DNA from: Clostridia bacterium
GTDB lineage: Bacteria; Bacillota; Clostridia; UBA1381
Direction of reading: 5' to 3'
Length of the DNA: 11,240 nucleotides
Assembly (NCBI GenBank): GCA_900756545.1
Contig: CAAEKO010000017.1
Span: forward strand, 1 to 11,240
Shown here piece by piece: positions 1 to 7,003 of this stretch. Position numbers and translations under genes: made by a program. Below the pieces are notes generated by a model that worked only from the letters and a program-made list of their open reading frames with translations, was not told the origin of the DNA and ran no database searches. The first letter of the stretch is position 1, and every line of letters starts with the position of its first letter.

Positions 1-2
1 GG

Positions 3-173
3 ATTGATAAGGAGAAAAATCAGATTGAACTGAAAATGGAAATTGACACGGAGATTTCTTCCGTAATGGATTACTTTGAAATTTTTCTCCAGCGAATGCT
101 GATGTGCCGGAAGTCGGCGGAGTTTTTTGGTATGCGGCTGCGGATTGCCGCAAATGAGATGCGGTTATTATAA
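3..173 (+). CDS. C-terminal end of an unidentified protein (5' truncated)
   Basis: An open frame enters from the left edge and stops at TAA 171-173, giving 56 residues. The piece is rich in charged and hydrophobic residues (Glu, Lys, Met, Leu, Phe, Arg), looks helical throughout and ends with MRLL. It has no recognisable motif, cysteine cluster or clear membrane segment. The other two + frames stop within the first 35 bases, so this is the only frame that could be the end of a gene here. I do not recognise the family. About 310 bases and a separate promoter lie between it and the ATPase operon, so it is probably not part of that operon. It could also be a chance open frame, because only the tail is visible. 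Confidence 0.45.
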   Translation: MDKEKNQIELKMEIDTEISSVMDYFEIFLQRMLMCRKSAEFFGMRLRIAANEMRLL

Positions 174-313
174 CGAGGAGAAAAGCCCCTATCTTCAATA
201 AACGGCGGGTATATCAATTCAAAAGGCGGCGGGTCGAATCTTATCATAAAGTGTTTTCTATGTTCGCCCGCAGACTGTATTAAAAAAAACAAAACTGGGA
301 AATATGAGTAAAA

Positions 314-339
314 ATAGACACATCGGATTTTTTGTCTAT
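314..339. repeat. Inverted repeat ATAGACA-N12-TGTCTAT over the ntp -35 region
   Basis: ATAGACA at 314-320 is the exact reverse complement of TGTCTAT at 333-339, with 12 bases between. The right arm ends where a -35 box would begin relative to the TATAAT at 362-367. The repeat would lie at about -60 to -35 from the expected transcription start, a usual place for an activator site. Seven-base arms can also occur by chance. No regulator is identified. Confidence 0.35.
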
Positions 340-367
340 ATACTTTTCAGGATAAACATGATATAAT
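339..367 (+). promoter_or_regulatory. Predicted extended -10 promoter of the V-ATPase operon
   Basis: A perfect TATAAT at 362-367 is preceded by TGA (359-361), making the extended -10 form TGnTATAAT. At 17-base spacing the -35 position (339-344) reads TATACT, a poor match to TTGACA; the better TTGTCT at 332-337 is 24 bases away, too far. Extended -10 promoters can work with a weak -35. Transcription would start near 374, leaving a leader of about 108 bases before ntpF. Confidence 0.65.
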
Positions 368-407
368 AGCGGCATTGCTGAAATTATTCGGCTTAAATCG
401 CTGTGTT

Positions 408-445
408 TGTGCGGAAATTTTCTTGCTTTTTTCAGAAGCCGCACA
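408..445 (+). promoter_or_regulatory. Potential stem-loop in the ntp operon leader
   Basis: TGTGCGG (408-414) pairs perfectly with CCGCACA (439-445). Inside, TTCT (420-423) can pair with AGAA (434-437), closing a 10-base loop. No T-run follows the right arm, so it does not look like an intrinsic terminator. It ends 25 bases before the ribosome binding site, so it could affect mRNA stability or translation of the first cistron. I match it to no known riboswitch class. Confidence 0.35.
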
Positions 446-481
446 TGAACAATACTATATTATTGAGAGAGGAGGGACATT

Positions 482-796
482 ATGGCATTAGAAGCGCTGT
501 CATCCATTAAGGATGCGGAAAACCAGGCGGCACAAATTTTGGAAGATGCAGAGAAGAACGCACAAAAGCGCATAGCTGATGCGGCCATGCAAGCAAAGAA
601 ACAGCTTTCAGAAGCTAAGCAGGATGTTAAAACAGAGTTTGAGGCAGAAATAAAGACGGTGTCGGCAGAAATAGATAAAAATTCTGGCCAGGCGGCGGAG
701 AGCGCAGCGCAAGAGGCGGACCGGCTGAAAGAAGAATTGGCGAAAAAACAGGACGGCGCCATAAAACTTGTGCTCCAAACCATCTTAGAAGCATAG
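482..796 (+). CDS. ntpF: V-type ATP synthase peripheral stalk subunit (NtpF / subunit H, eukaryotic G-like)
   Basis: This 104-residue protein is almost entirely a charged, Ala/Glu/Lys/Gln-rich coiled coil with no membrane segment. It opens with LSSIKDAENQAAQILEDAE, a pattern typical of the AhaH/NtpF family. In the E. hirae enzyme this subunit pairs with NtpE to make the two peripheral stalks that stop the A3B3 head from turning with the rotor. Its position as first gene, just before the I subunit, matches the E. hirae ntp operon. The ATG at 482 sits five bases after a strong GGAGGG (471-476). Sequence alone is weak evidence for low-complexity coiled coils; the operon position makes the call firm. 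A minus-strand open frame of similar size is a shadow. Confidence 0.85.
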   Translation: MALEALSSIKDAENQAAQILEDAEKNAQKRIADAAMQAKKQLSEAKQDVKTEFEAEIKTVSAEIDKNSGQAAESAAQEADRLKEELAKKQDGAIKLVLQTILEA

Positions 797-815
797 GCGG
801 AATAGGGGTGATTAT

Positions 816-2783
816 TTGGCTATTTTGGAAATGGAGAAGATCACGATTTACGGCCTGAATCAATACCGGAAACAGCTATTGGAAACACTTCATAAGATGG
901 AAGCTGTGGAGGTAGAGACGGTCGACTGTGAGAATCTCGGAATGGGAAAAAAAGAAACGGAAAAAAGTATTGCGCAGTTCGACACACATCTTGCTTCGGC
1001 TGGACAAGCTCTGGATATTCTGAACACATACGCGCCTGTGAAAACCGGAATGTTTTATAAGCGTATGCCTATGGATGAAGCTCATTATAGTATGGCGTCC
1101 ACAGAATATGACCGGGTGCTGAAGGATATTTACAATATCCTGCGGCTGTCTAAAAAGATCAGGGAAAATGAGGACAGTATCGGTAAAATTACAGCTAAAC
1201 AGGCAAGTTTAACCCCATATCTCAGTCTGGATGTTCCCATGAATTATAAGGGGACGAAGGATACGGCTGTCCGGGTAGGAACGCTGCCCGGAGAATGGGA
1301 TATGGAACGGCTGATCCGGAGGCTTCATGAAGCCCAACTGGATGACTGCCATGGAGAGATTTTATCAGCGGCGAAGGAGCAGACCGCAGTATGGCTGATT
1401 TATCCGAAAGAAAAAGACGGACAATACCGGGAATTTCTGCATGATATTGAATTTATGGAGCCAGCTTTCAGCTTGTCCCATCATCCGCCGGAAAAAAAAG
1501 TGGCGGTCTTACAGGAGGCTAAGGAAAAATTAGAGGCGGAAATCCAGTCAGCTCAGGCTGAGATACGGCAAGGTATAAATAAGCGAAAAGAAATAGAGCT
1601 GTTCTACGATCATCTTGTGATGCGCCGGGAAAAATACGAGGTGCTGGCAAAGGTTGGACTTACTAAAAATACATTTGTGATGACCGGTTTCGTGCCGGAA
1701 AAAAAAGCGGAGGAGATCAAAAAAGCACTGGAAGATAGATTCTCCTGTTATGTGGAGCTGATGAAGCCTGGGCCGGAGGATAATCCGCCGGTTGATTTTG
1801 AAAATGCGGGTATTATCTCGCCCGTAGAGGGGATTACCGGAGACTACAGCATGCCGGGGCCGCATGATGTGGATCCAAACCCGGTTATGGCGTGGTTTTA
1901 TTATCTGTTCTTCGGAATGATGTTCTCCGATGCAGGCTATGGTCTTCTGATGATGATTGCTTGTGGGGCTTTAGGATTTAGCACTCTACTGGAAAAGGGT
2001 AAGCGCAGAATGTTTAAAATGTTCTTTTTCTGCGGTGTGTCTACCACATTTTGGGGCGTCATGTACGGCAGCTTTTTCGGCGATTTGATTAAGACGGTAT
2101 CCAATACCTTTGGCAGCGGCGGGCTAGCATTTGATCCGATTTTGATTGATCCGGTGGCAAAGCCATTGGAACTGCTGATTTTAAGCGTAGCTTTCGGAAT
2201 GGTGCATATTCTGTTCGGGCTGGGAATCAAGTTTTATATGCTATGGAAGCAGGGACAGAAGTTAGACGCTCTGTTTGACGTAGGCTTTTGGATAGTGCTG
2301 CTAATTGGGCTGAGCGCACTTGCTGCCGGAATGGGGCTGGGCGTCGGCGTTATAGGCACAGCCGGAAAGATCATGGCTGTGGTTGGTGTGGCAGGTTTAG
2401 TCTTGACCCAGGGACGGAGCAAAAAAAATATTTTTGCAAAGTTGTTCGGCGGAATCCTGAGCCTGTATGACATTACCAGCTATATAGGCGATGTGTTGTC
2501 TTATTCCCGTTTGATGGCGTTGGGACTGGCTACAGGCGTTATTGCCTCAGTTATTAACGTGCTGGCGGCCCTGGCGGGGCCATCGGCTTTTGGGGCAGTT
2601 GCCTTTATTCTGATCTCTATTGTGGGACACGCCTTGAATTTTGCCATTAATATGCTGGGCGCGTATGTGCATACCAACCGTTTGCAGTACGTGGAATTTT
2701 ACCAGAAGTTCTATGAGGGCGGCGGCCGGAAATTCAATCCGTTCGCTATGCACACAAAGTATTATAATTTTTCAAATCAATAA
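816..2783 (+). CDS. ntpI: V-type ATP synthase subunit I (a subunit, membrane stator)
   Basis: This 655-residue subunit carries the two half-channels through which ions reach the rotor. The N-terminal half (about 1-350) is the soluble arm with coiled-coil stretches. From about residue 357, after DVDPNP, come roughly eight membrane segments, including the conserved FSDAGYG. The key motif YSRLMALGLA holds Arg565, aligned with the essential rotor-facing arginine of the family (R573 in E. hirae NtpI as I recall). The C-terminal signature HTNRLQYVEFY followed by KFYEGGG is intact. Length is normal. Translation starts at TTG 816 (M-A-I-L-E-M-E-K), five bases after AGGGGTG (804-810); the next in-frame ATG would cut into the conserved N-terminus. 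The gap to ntpF is 19 bases. The TTG may hold down output of a subunit needed once per complex. Confidence 0.95.
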   Translation: MAILEMEKITIYGLNQYRKQLLETLHKMEAVEVETVDCENLGMGKKETEKSIAQFDTHLASAGQALDILNTYAPVKTGMFYKRMPMDEAHYSMASTEYDRVLKDIYNILRLSKKIRENEDSIGKITAKQASLTPYLSLDVPMNYKGTKDTAVRVGTLPGEWDMERLIRRLHEAQLDDCHGEILSAAKEQTAVWLIYPKEKDGQYREFLHDIEFMEPAFSLSHHPPEKKVAVLQEAKEKLEAEIQSAQAEIRQGINKRKEIELFYDHLVMRREKYEVLAKVGLTKNTFVMTGFVPEKKAEEIKKALEDRFSCYVELMKPGPEDNPPVDFENAGIISPVEGITGDYSMPGPHDVDPNPVMAWFYYLFFGMMFSDAGYGLLMMIACGALGFSTLLEKGKRRMFKMFFFCGVSTTFWGVMYGSFFGDLIKTVSNTFGSGGLAFDPILIDPVAKPLELLILSVAFGMVHILFGLGIKFYMLWKQGQKLDALFDVGFWIVLLIGLSALAAGMGLGVGVIGTAGKIMAVVGVAGLVLTQGRSKKNIFAKLFGGILSLYDITSYIGDVLSYSRLMALGLATGVIASVINVLAALAGPSAFGAVAFILISIVGHALNFAINMLGAYVHTNRLQYVEFYQKFYEGGGRKFNPFAMHTKYYNFSNQ

Positions 2784-2804
2784 CAAAAGAAAGAGGGATT
2801 TAAA

Positions 2805-3272
2805 ATGAATTTAGGAATGTTTTTTTCATTGCTGGGAGTTGCATGTGCTGTTGTTTTTGCCGGGATGGGCTCGTCAAAGGGTGTTGGAATTGCTTCTGAG
2901 GCGGCGGGCGCTGTGATTGCAGACGATCCGGATAAGTTCGGAAAACTGCTGGTACTGCAGCTTCTGCCGGGGACGCAGGGCCTGTACGGCTTAATCGTCG
3001 GCGTTATGGTGCTGCTGAATGTCGGCGTTTTGGGCGGACAGCCGGTAACTGAAACGATCGTAGGTTTGCAGTATTTTGCGGCGTGTCTGCCGATTGCTAT
3101 TGCAGGATATTTTTCCGCAAGGTCACAAGGCCGTGTTTGTGCAGTAGGTGTAAACCTGACGGCAAAACGGCCGGAGGCCAGTTCTAAGGCTATCGTTTCC
3201 GCTTCGCTGATTGAGCTTTACGCTTTGCTGGGCTTTATTGTATCTTTCCTGATCGTAATTAACATTCGATAA
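2805..3272 (+). CDS. ntpK: V-type ATP synthase rotor ring subunit K (c subunit), Na+-type ligand set
   Basis: This 155-residue hydrophobic proteolipid has four membrane helices made of two fused hairpins, like the 156-residue E. hirae NtpK. The ion site is complete: Leu54, Thr57 and Gln58 in LLPGTQGLYG, Gln108 in SQGRV and Glu137 in IELYALLGF. From remembered alignment these match L61, T64, Q65, Q110 and E139, which bind Na+ in the E. hirae ring; Tyr61 matches Y68, which hydrogen-bonds the glutamate. The first hairpin lacks a carboxylate, so each subunit carries one site. The ring needs about ten copies, and a small hairpin follows the gene. ATG 2805 has AGAGGG at 2792-2797. The 21-base gap after ntpI fits co-transcription. 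Confidence 0.95.
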   Translation: MNLGMFFSLLGVACAVVFAGMGSSKGVGIASEAAGAVIADDPDKFGKLLVLQLLPGTQGLYGLIVGVMVLLNVGVLGGQPVTETIVGLQYFAACLPIAIAGYFSARSQGRVCAVGVNLTAKRPEASSKAIVSASLIELYALLGFIVSFLIVINIR

Positions 3273-3294
3273 GCCGGTACGTTTCGTACAGGGC
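3273..3294 (+). promoter_or_regulatory. Small hairpin between ntpK and ntpE
   Basis: GTACG (3277-3281) and CGTAC (3285-3289) form a five-base stem with a TTT loop, and outer GCC (3273-3275) and GGC (3292-3294) can extend it across a small internal loop. It begins directly after the ntpK stop and ends before the ntpE ribosome binding site. No T-run follows, so it is not a clear terminator. It may protect the upstream mRNA 3' end, but the stem is short and the role is a guess. Confidence 0.3.
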
Positions 3295-3310
3295 AGAAAG
3301 GAAGGATGAA

Positions 3311-3910
3311 ATGAGTGGATTGGATAAGATCATCGAAAGCATCCTGGATTCGGCAAAACAGGAGGCGGATGTGATTCTGCATGAGGCGGATAAGAAAGCG
3401 GAGGAAATTTTAAACGCTGGACAGAAGGAAATTGAGATGGCCCGAAAGGAAGCGGCGGAAAATATTGAAAAAGAAACCCAGAAGCTTCGCCAGATGGCGG
3501 AAGCAGCAGATAAGCAAAACAAACGGCAGGCGCTTTTGCGGGTCCGGATCGAAATGATCGGCCAGTTTATCAGCGCAGCCAAGGAAAAAATACTGGCTAT
3601 GCCGGACAAAGAGTATTTTGATTTGCTTTATCAGGTTTTTGTAAACCAGAACATACAGGCAGACGGTGAGATCTTGTTTTCGGAAAAAGACAAAAAGCGC
3701 ATGCCCAAGGATTTTACCAGTCGGCTTAACAGCGCGTCAGACGGCGGAAAAATTACTTTATCACAGGAGACCGCGGGCATAGAAAACGGATTTATTGTCC
3801 GGTGCGGAAAAATTGAAATTAATTGCACAATAGACAGTATCCTGGAGGAAAAAGACAGTGAACTGCGGGACAGGTTAAATCAATATCTATCGGAAGAGCA
3901 AGCGGGGTGA
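3311..3910 (+). CDS. ntpE: V-type ATP synthase subunit E (peripheral stalk)
   Basis: This 199-residue stalk protein pairs with NtpF and holds the A3B3 head to the membrane stator. Residues 1 to about 80 are a long charged coiled coil (SGLDKIIESILDSAKQEAD at the start). The rest is the compact C-terminal domain, with the family signature GFIVRCGKIEINCTID near residue 160. It has no membrane segment, and its length is usual for the family (about 190-200). ATG 3311 is preceded by AAAGGAAGG (3297-3305). It stops only four bases before the ntpC start, and the ntpC ribosome binding site lies inside its last codons, so the two genes are probably translationally coupled. Confidence 0.92.
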   Translation: MSGLDKIIESILDSAKQEADVILHEADKKAEEILNAGQKEIEMARKEAAENIEKETQKLRQMAEAADKQNKRQALLRVRIEMIGQFISAAKEKILAMPDKEYFDLLYQVFVNQNIQADGEILFSEKDKKRMPKDFTSRLNSASDGGKITLSQETAGIENGFIVRCGKIEINCTIDSILEEKDSELRDRLNQYLSEEQAG

Positions 3911-3914
3911 TTTT

Positions 3915-4877
3915 TTGAGGGATGAAGAGTACGCATATGCGGTAGCCTATACAAAAACGTATGAAAATAAAATGCTTTCCCAAAAGGATCTGGAAACCCT
4001 GCTTCGCTATGAAACGATCCAGGAGGCCATGAAGTTCTTGCGGGATAGGGGATACGGCGGTGAAAGCGCAGATCCGGAGGCTATGCTCAAGGCTGAGCTG
4101 GAAAAAGCCTGGCAGGTAGTGTATGACGTGTGTGGTGATGACGCGCCGGTAGAAATATTGCTGTACCAGAACGATTTTCACAATCTAAAAACGATTCTGA
4201 AGGCTGTGATGTCTAATGCGCCGTGGGAAAATCTTGTTCTTCAGCCCAGCATCGCCGCACCAGAGGAAATTTATGATGCGGTGGTGCATGTACAGTTCGA
4301 TGAACTGCCCGCGTTTTTGCAGAATCCAGCAAAAGAGGCCTATACGCTGATTTCTACAACCAATGACGGACAGCTTATGGAGATATTTTTGGATAGGGAA
4401 CTGTATATGGCTATGAAAAAGCAAGCAGTGGAGGAGAACAGCACATTTTTGCGGGAGTGGGTAGAACTTAACATTGTGATTGCGGATTTAAAAACTGCTG
4501 TACGCGGGGCGCTTGGCAGAAAGACAAAAGCTTTTTTGGAAAATGCCATGATTCCTTCGGATACGCTGAATATAGAACGGCTTGTACAGGCGGCGGCAGA
4601 AGGATCGGAGGCTGTATACGGAGTGGTTTCCGAGATTTTTCCAGATGCGGCAGAGGCGTTGCAAAAATCCTTTGACGCATTTGAGAAATGGTGCGATAAC
4701 CGTCGGATGGCCATGGTCAGAGCAGAAAAAAATAAATTTTTCGGATTTGAACCTATTCTGGCATTTCTGATCGGGAAGCAAACGGAGCTTCAGGCTGTGC
4801 GCATTATCCTGTCCGGCAAGGAGAACCGTGTGCCGGAGGAAATTATTCAGGAAAGGCTGCGTGATATGTATGTATAA
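3915..4877 (+). CDS. ntpC: V-type ATP synthase subunit C (d-type rotor socket, AC39 family)
   Basis: This 320-residue protein of the AC39 family forms the funnel that seats the central shaft on the K ring. The N-terminus (EYAYAVAYTKTYENKMLS) and the C-terminal stretch from FGFEPILAFLIGKQTELQAV through LRDMYV match the conserved ends of the family; the middle is helical and more variable. It is soluble and of normal length. The start is TTG 3915, giving M-R-D-E-E-Y; GGGGTGA (3904-3910) serves as ribosome binding site and overlaps the ntpE stop. No ATG lies close enough to replace it without losing the conserved N-terminus. It overlaps ntpG by eight bases. The weak start and coupling fit one copy per complex. 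Confidence 0.93.
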   Translation: MRDEEYAYAVAYTKTYENKMLSQKDLETLLRYETIQEAMKFLRDRGYGGESADPEAMLKAELEKAWQVVYDVCGDDAPVEILLYQNDFHNLKTILKAVMSNAPWENLVLQPSIAAPEEIYDAVVHVQFDELPAFLQNPAKEAYTLISTTNDGQLMEIFLDRELYMAMKKQAVEENSTFLREWVELNIVIADLKTAVRGALGRKTKAFLENAMIPSDTLNIERLVQAAAEGSEAVYGVVSEIFPDAAEALQKSFDAFEKWCDNRRMAMVRAEKNKFFGFEPILAFLIGKQTELQAVRIILSGKENRVPEEIIQERLRDMYV

Positions 4878-5190
4878 AATCGGCGTCATTGGAGATTATG
4901 ACAGCATTTGCGGCTTTGGCGCGTTGGGGATGGATATTTTTCCGGTGAACGACATGGAGACCGGCGGGAAAACTTTGAAAAGTTTGGCGGAAAATGGGTA
5001 CGGAATTATTTATATTACAGAAGAATATATTGAAAAAATGCCGGCATTATTTGAAAAATATCAGGAGGCACAGGTTCCAGCGGTGATCCCTATTCCGTCC
5101 TGCAAGGGCGCGACAGGGTTTGGGATCGGCAATGTGAAACGGTACGTGGAGCAGGCAGTCGGCTCTGATATTATCTTTAACGGGGAATAG
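4870..5190 (+). CDS. ntpG: V-type ATP synthase subunit F-type shaft protein (NtpG)
   Basis: This 106-residue protein is the small Rossmann-like subunit that binds subunit D to complete the central shaft (called NtpG in E. hirae, subunit F in other naming schemes). The opening YKIGVIGDYDSICGFGALG, the middle YGIIYITEE and the end VPAVIPIPS then VEQAVGSDIIF are family hallmarks. I chose ATG 4870 rather than an in-frame ATG at 4828, which would add 14 residues before the conserved start and lies inside ntpC. The gene overlaps the end of ntpC by eight bases, so it probably depends on re-initiation by ribosomes finishing ntpC. The nearest purine run, AGGAAAGG (4849-4856), is 13 bases away, longer than usual. 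Confidence 0.93.
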   Translation: MYKIGVIGDYDSICGFGALGMDIFPVNDMETGGKTLKSLAENGYGIIYITEEYIEKMPALFEKYQEAQVPAVIPIPSCKGATGFGIGNVKRYVEQAVGSDIIFNGE

Positions 5191-5224
5191 TCGGATTTCA
5201 ATATTGAAAGGAACGGTTTGCAGT

Positions 5225-7003
5225 ATGAAACAAAGCAAAGGAATCATCCAGAAGGTATCCGGGCCGCTGGTTATTGCCCGGGACATGTATGATGCAAATA
5301 TGTATGACGTGGTTCGTGTAAGCCGGCACAGACTGATCGGCGAAGTTATTGAGATGCACGGTGACCGGGCGTCTATTCAGGTTTACGAGGAAACCTCCGG
5401 ACTTGGTCCTGGCGAGGAGGTTATCTCCACCGGTGCGCCGCTAAGCGTGGAGCTTGGTCCGGGGCTGATCCGGAGTATTTACGACGGCATCCAGCGTCCA
5501 CTGGACGCAATCATGGAAAAGGCGGGCACGAACTTGCAGCGCGGCATTAGTGTACCTGCGCTGAAAAGGGATGTAAAATGGGACTTTATACCTTTGAAGA
5601 AGGCCGGAGACCAGGTGTCTGGCGGCGATATTTTAGGAACAGTTCAGGAAACCGACGTGGTTGAACATAAGATCATGGTTCCGCCGAATGTGAACGGCAT
5701 TCTGGAATCTCTGTCCGCAGGCAGTTTTACGGTAGAGGACGTCATTGGCAAAATCAAGAACGATAAGGGAGAAACTGTAGAGGTAAATTTGATGCAGAAA
5801 TGGCCTGTCCGAGTAGGGCGCCCTTATCAGGAAAAGCTTTCTCCTGATGTACCGTTGATTACCGGCCAGCGCGTAATTGATACGCTGTTTCCGATTGCGA
5901 AGGGCGGCGTGGGCACAGTGCCGGGGCCTTTCGGCAGCGGTAAGACCGTTGTCCAGCACCAGCTGGCGAAATGGGCGGATGCGGATATTGTGGTTTATAT
6001 CGGCTGCGGCGAGCGCGGCAATGAAATGACGGATGTATTGAATGAGTTTCCGGAAATCCGGGATCCGCGCACAGGTAAGACTTTGATGGAGCGGACTGTG
6101 TTGATCGCCAATACCTCGGACATGCCAGTAGCGGCCCGGGAGGCTTCAATTTATACAGGAATTACTATTGCGGAATATTTCCGGGATATGGGCTACAGTG
6201 TAGTGCTGCTGGCGGATTCCACCTCCCGGTGGGCGGAGGCGCTTCGTGAAATGTCAGGACGATTAGAGGAAATGCCCGGTGAGGAAGGGTACCCTGCTTA
6301 TTTAGGCAGCCGTTTAGCAGGCTTTTATGAACGTGCGGGCCGTGTGATTTCCATTGGTGAAAACGGACGGCAGGGTGCGCTGAGTATTATCGGCGCTGTG
6401 TCGCCGCAGGGCGGCGATATTTCCGAGCCGGTTTCTCAGGCCACGCTTAGAATCGTTAAGGTTTTCTGGGGCTTGGATTCCCAGTTGGCTTATCGGCGGC
6501 ATTTCCCTGCGATCAACTGGCTGAAAAGCTATTCGCTGTATCTGGATATGATGGAAAAATGGTATGCTCAAAATGTGGCCGGCGATTGGATGCCCTTGCG
6601 GAATCGAATTATGGCGCTTTTGCAGGAGGAAGCGGAACTAGATGAAATCGTAAAGCTGGTGGGCATGGACGCGCTGAACGCCCATGACCGTATGAAGCTG
6701 GAGGTCGCACGCTCAATTCGTGAGGATTATCTGCACCAGGACGCATTCCACGAGGTGGACACGTATGCTTCTCTGAAAAAACAGTGGTATATGATGCGGC
6801 TGATTTTAGAGTATTATGATATTGCTGTTCAGGCTATTGATAATGGCGGCGGTACGCAGAAAATCATCAACTTGCCTGTTCGAGAGCGGATCGGCCGGAT
6901 TAAATATATCCCGGAGAAGGATGTGCCGGCAGAATACGAGGCGATTGTAGCCGAGATTCAGAAGCAGATTGATGAAATCAAGAACAGCGAGGTGAGAGAA
7001 TAA
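5225..7003 (+). CDS. ntpA: V-type ATP synthase catalytic subunit A
   Basis: This 592-residue subunit hydrolyses or makes ATP; three copies alternate with NtpB in the head. In order come the N-terminal beta barrel (KVSGPLV, EETSGLGPGE), the bulge domain special to A subunits (about 110-200), the nucleotide-binding core and the helical C-terminal domain. The P-loop GPFGSGKT covers 234-241 with Lys240. GERGNEMTDV supplies catalytic Glu263 and Arg264, and ADSTSRWAEALRE supplies the Walker B Asp331. No intein interrupts the P-loop or GERGNEM regions, where V-ATPase inteins occur. I chose ATG 5225 because it matches the E. hirae N-terminus; an upstream TTG at 5204 adds seven unconserved residues. 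AAAGGA (5207-5212) is about 12 bases upstream, a rather long spacing. The stop shares a base with the ntpB start (TAATG). Confidence 0.97.
   Translation: MKQSKGIIQKVSGPLVIARDMYDANMYDVVRVSRHRLIGEVIEMHGDRASIQVYEETSGLGPGEEVISTGAPLSVELGPGLIRSIYDGIQRPLDAIMEKAGTNLQRGISVPALKRDVKWDFIPLKKAGDQVSGGDILGTVQETDVVEHKIMVPPNVNGILESLSAGSFTVEDVIGKIKNDKGETVEVNLMQKWPVRVGRPYQEKLSPDVPLITGQRVIDTLFPIAKGGVGTVPGPFGSGKTVVQHQLAKWADADIVVYIGCGERGNEMTDVLNEFPEIRDPRTGKTLMERTVLIANTSDMPVAAREASIYTGITIAEYFRDMGYSVVLLADSTSRWAEALREMSGRLEEMPGEEGYPAYLGSRLAGFYERAGRVISIGENGRQGALSIIGAVSPQGGDISEPVSQATLRIVKVFWGLDSQLAYRRHFPAINWLKSYSLYLDMMEKWYAQNVAGDWMPLRNRIMALLQEEAELDEIVKLVGMDALNAHDRMKLEVARSIREDYLHQDAFHEVDTYASLKKQWYMMRLILEYYDIAVQAIDNGGGTQKIINLPVRERIGRIKYIPEKDVPAEYEAIVAEIQKQIDEIKNSEVRE

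Larger units (their letters stand above)
174..481. other. Non-coding region upstream of the V-ATPase operon
   Basis: No convincing gene lies here on either strand; the one minus-strand open frame overlaps the upstream gene end antisense and begins with TTG. The left part (174-313) has an 8-base direct repeat CGGCGGGT at 203-210 and 227-234, and an A-rich run near 281-289, but no stem followed by T residues that would end the upstream gene. The right part holds the promoter, inverted repeat, leader stem-loop and ribosome binding site of ntpF, listed separately. Confidence 0.6.

Noticed and set aside
203..234. Direct repeat CGGCGGGT at 203-210 and 227-234
   Set aside because: Only two 8-base copies, with flanks that do not match; too short to claim an operator or mobile-element trace.
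71..292. Minus-strand open frame of 73 codons before the ATPase operon
   Set aside because: It starts with TTG, overlaps the upstream gene end antisense, has no recognisable domain and its composition looks random.
1548..1865. Long minus-strand frames opposite ntpI, ntpE, ntpC, ntpA and ntpB (for example 1548-1865 and 7279-7941)
   Set aside because: All lie fully inside well-supported genes, have unlikely composition (His/Arg/Ser-rich) and no family resemblance; they are shadows.
4828..4869. Upstream ATG start for ntpG adding 14 residues
   Set aside because: The extra residues are unconserved and lie within ntpC, while the family begins directly at the MYKIGVIGD stretch from 4870.
5870..6060. 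Possible intein or insertion in the catalytic A subunit
   Set aside because: The P-loop and GERGNEM regions, common intein sites in V-ATPases, are uninterrupted and the protein length is normal.
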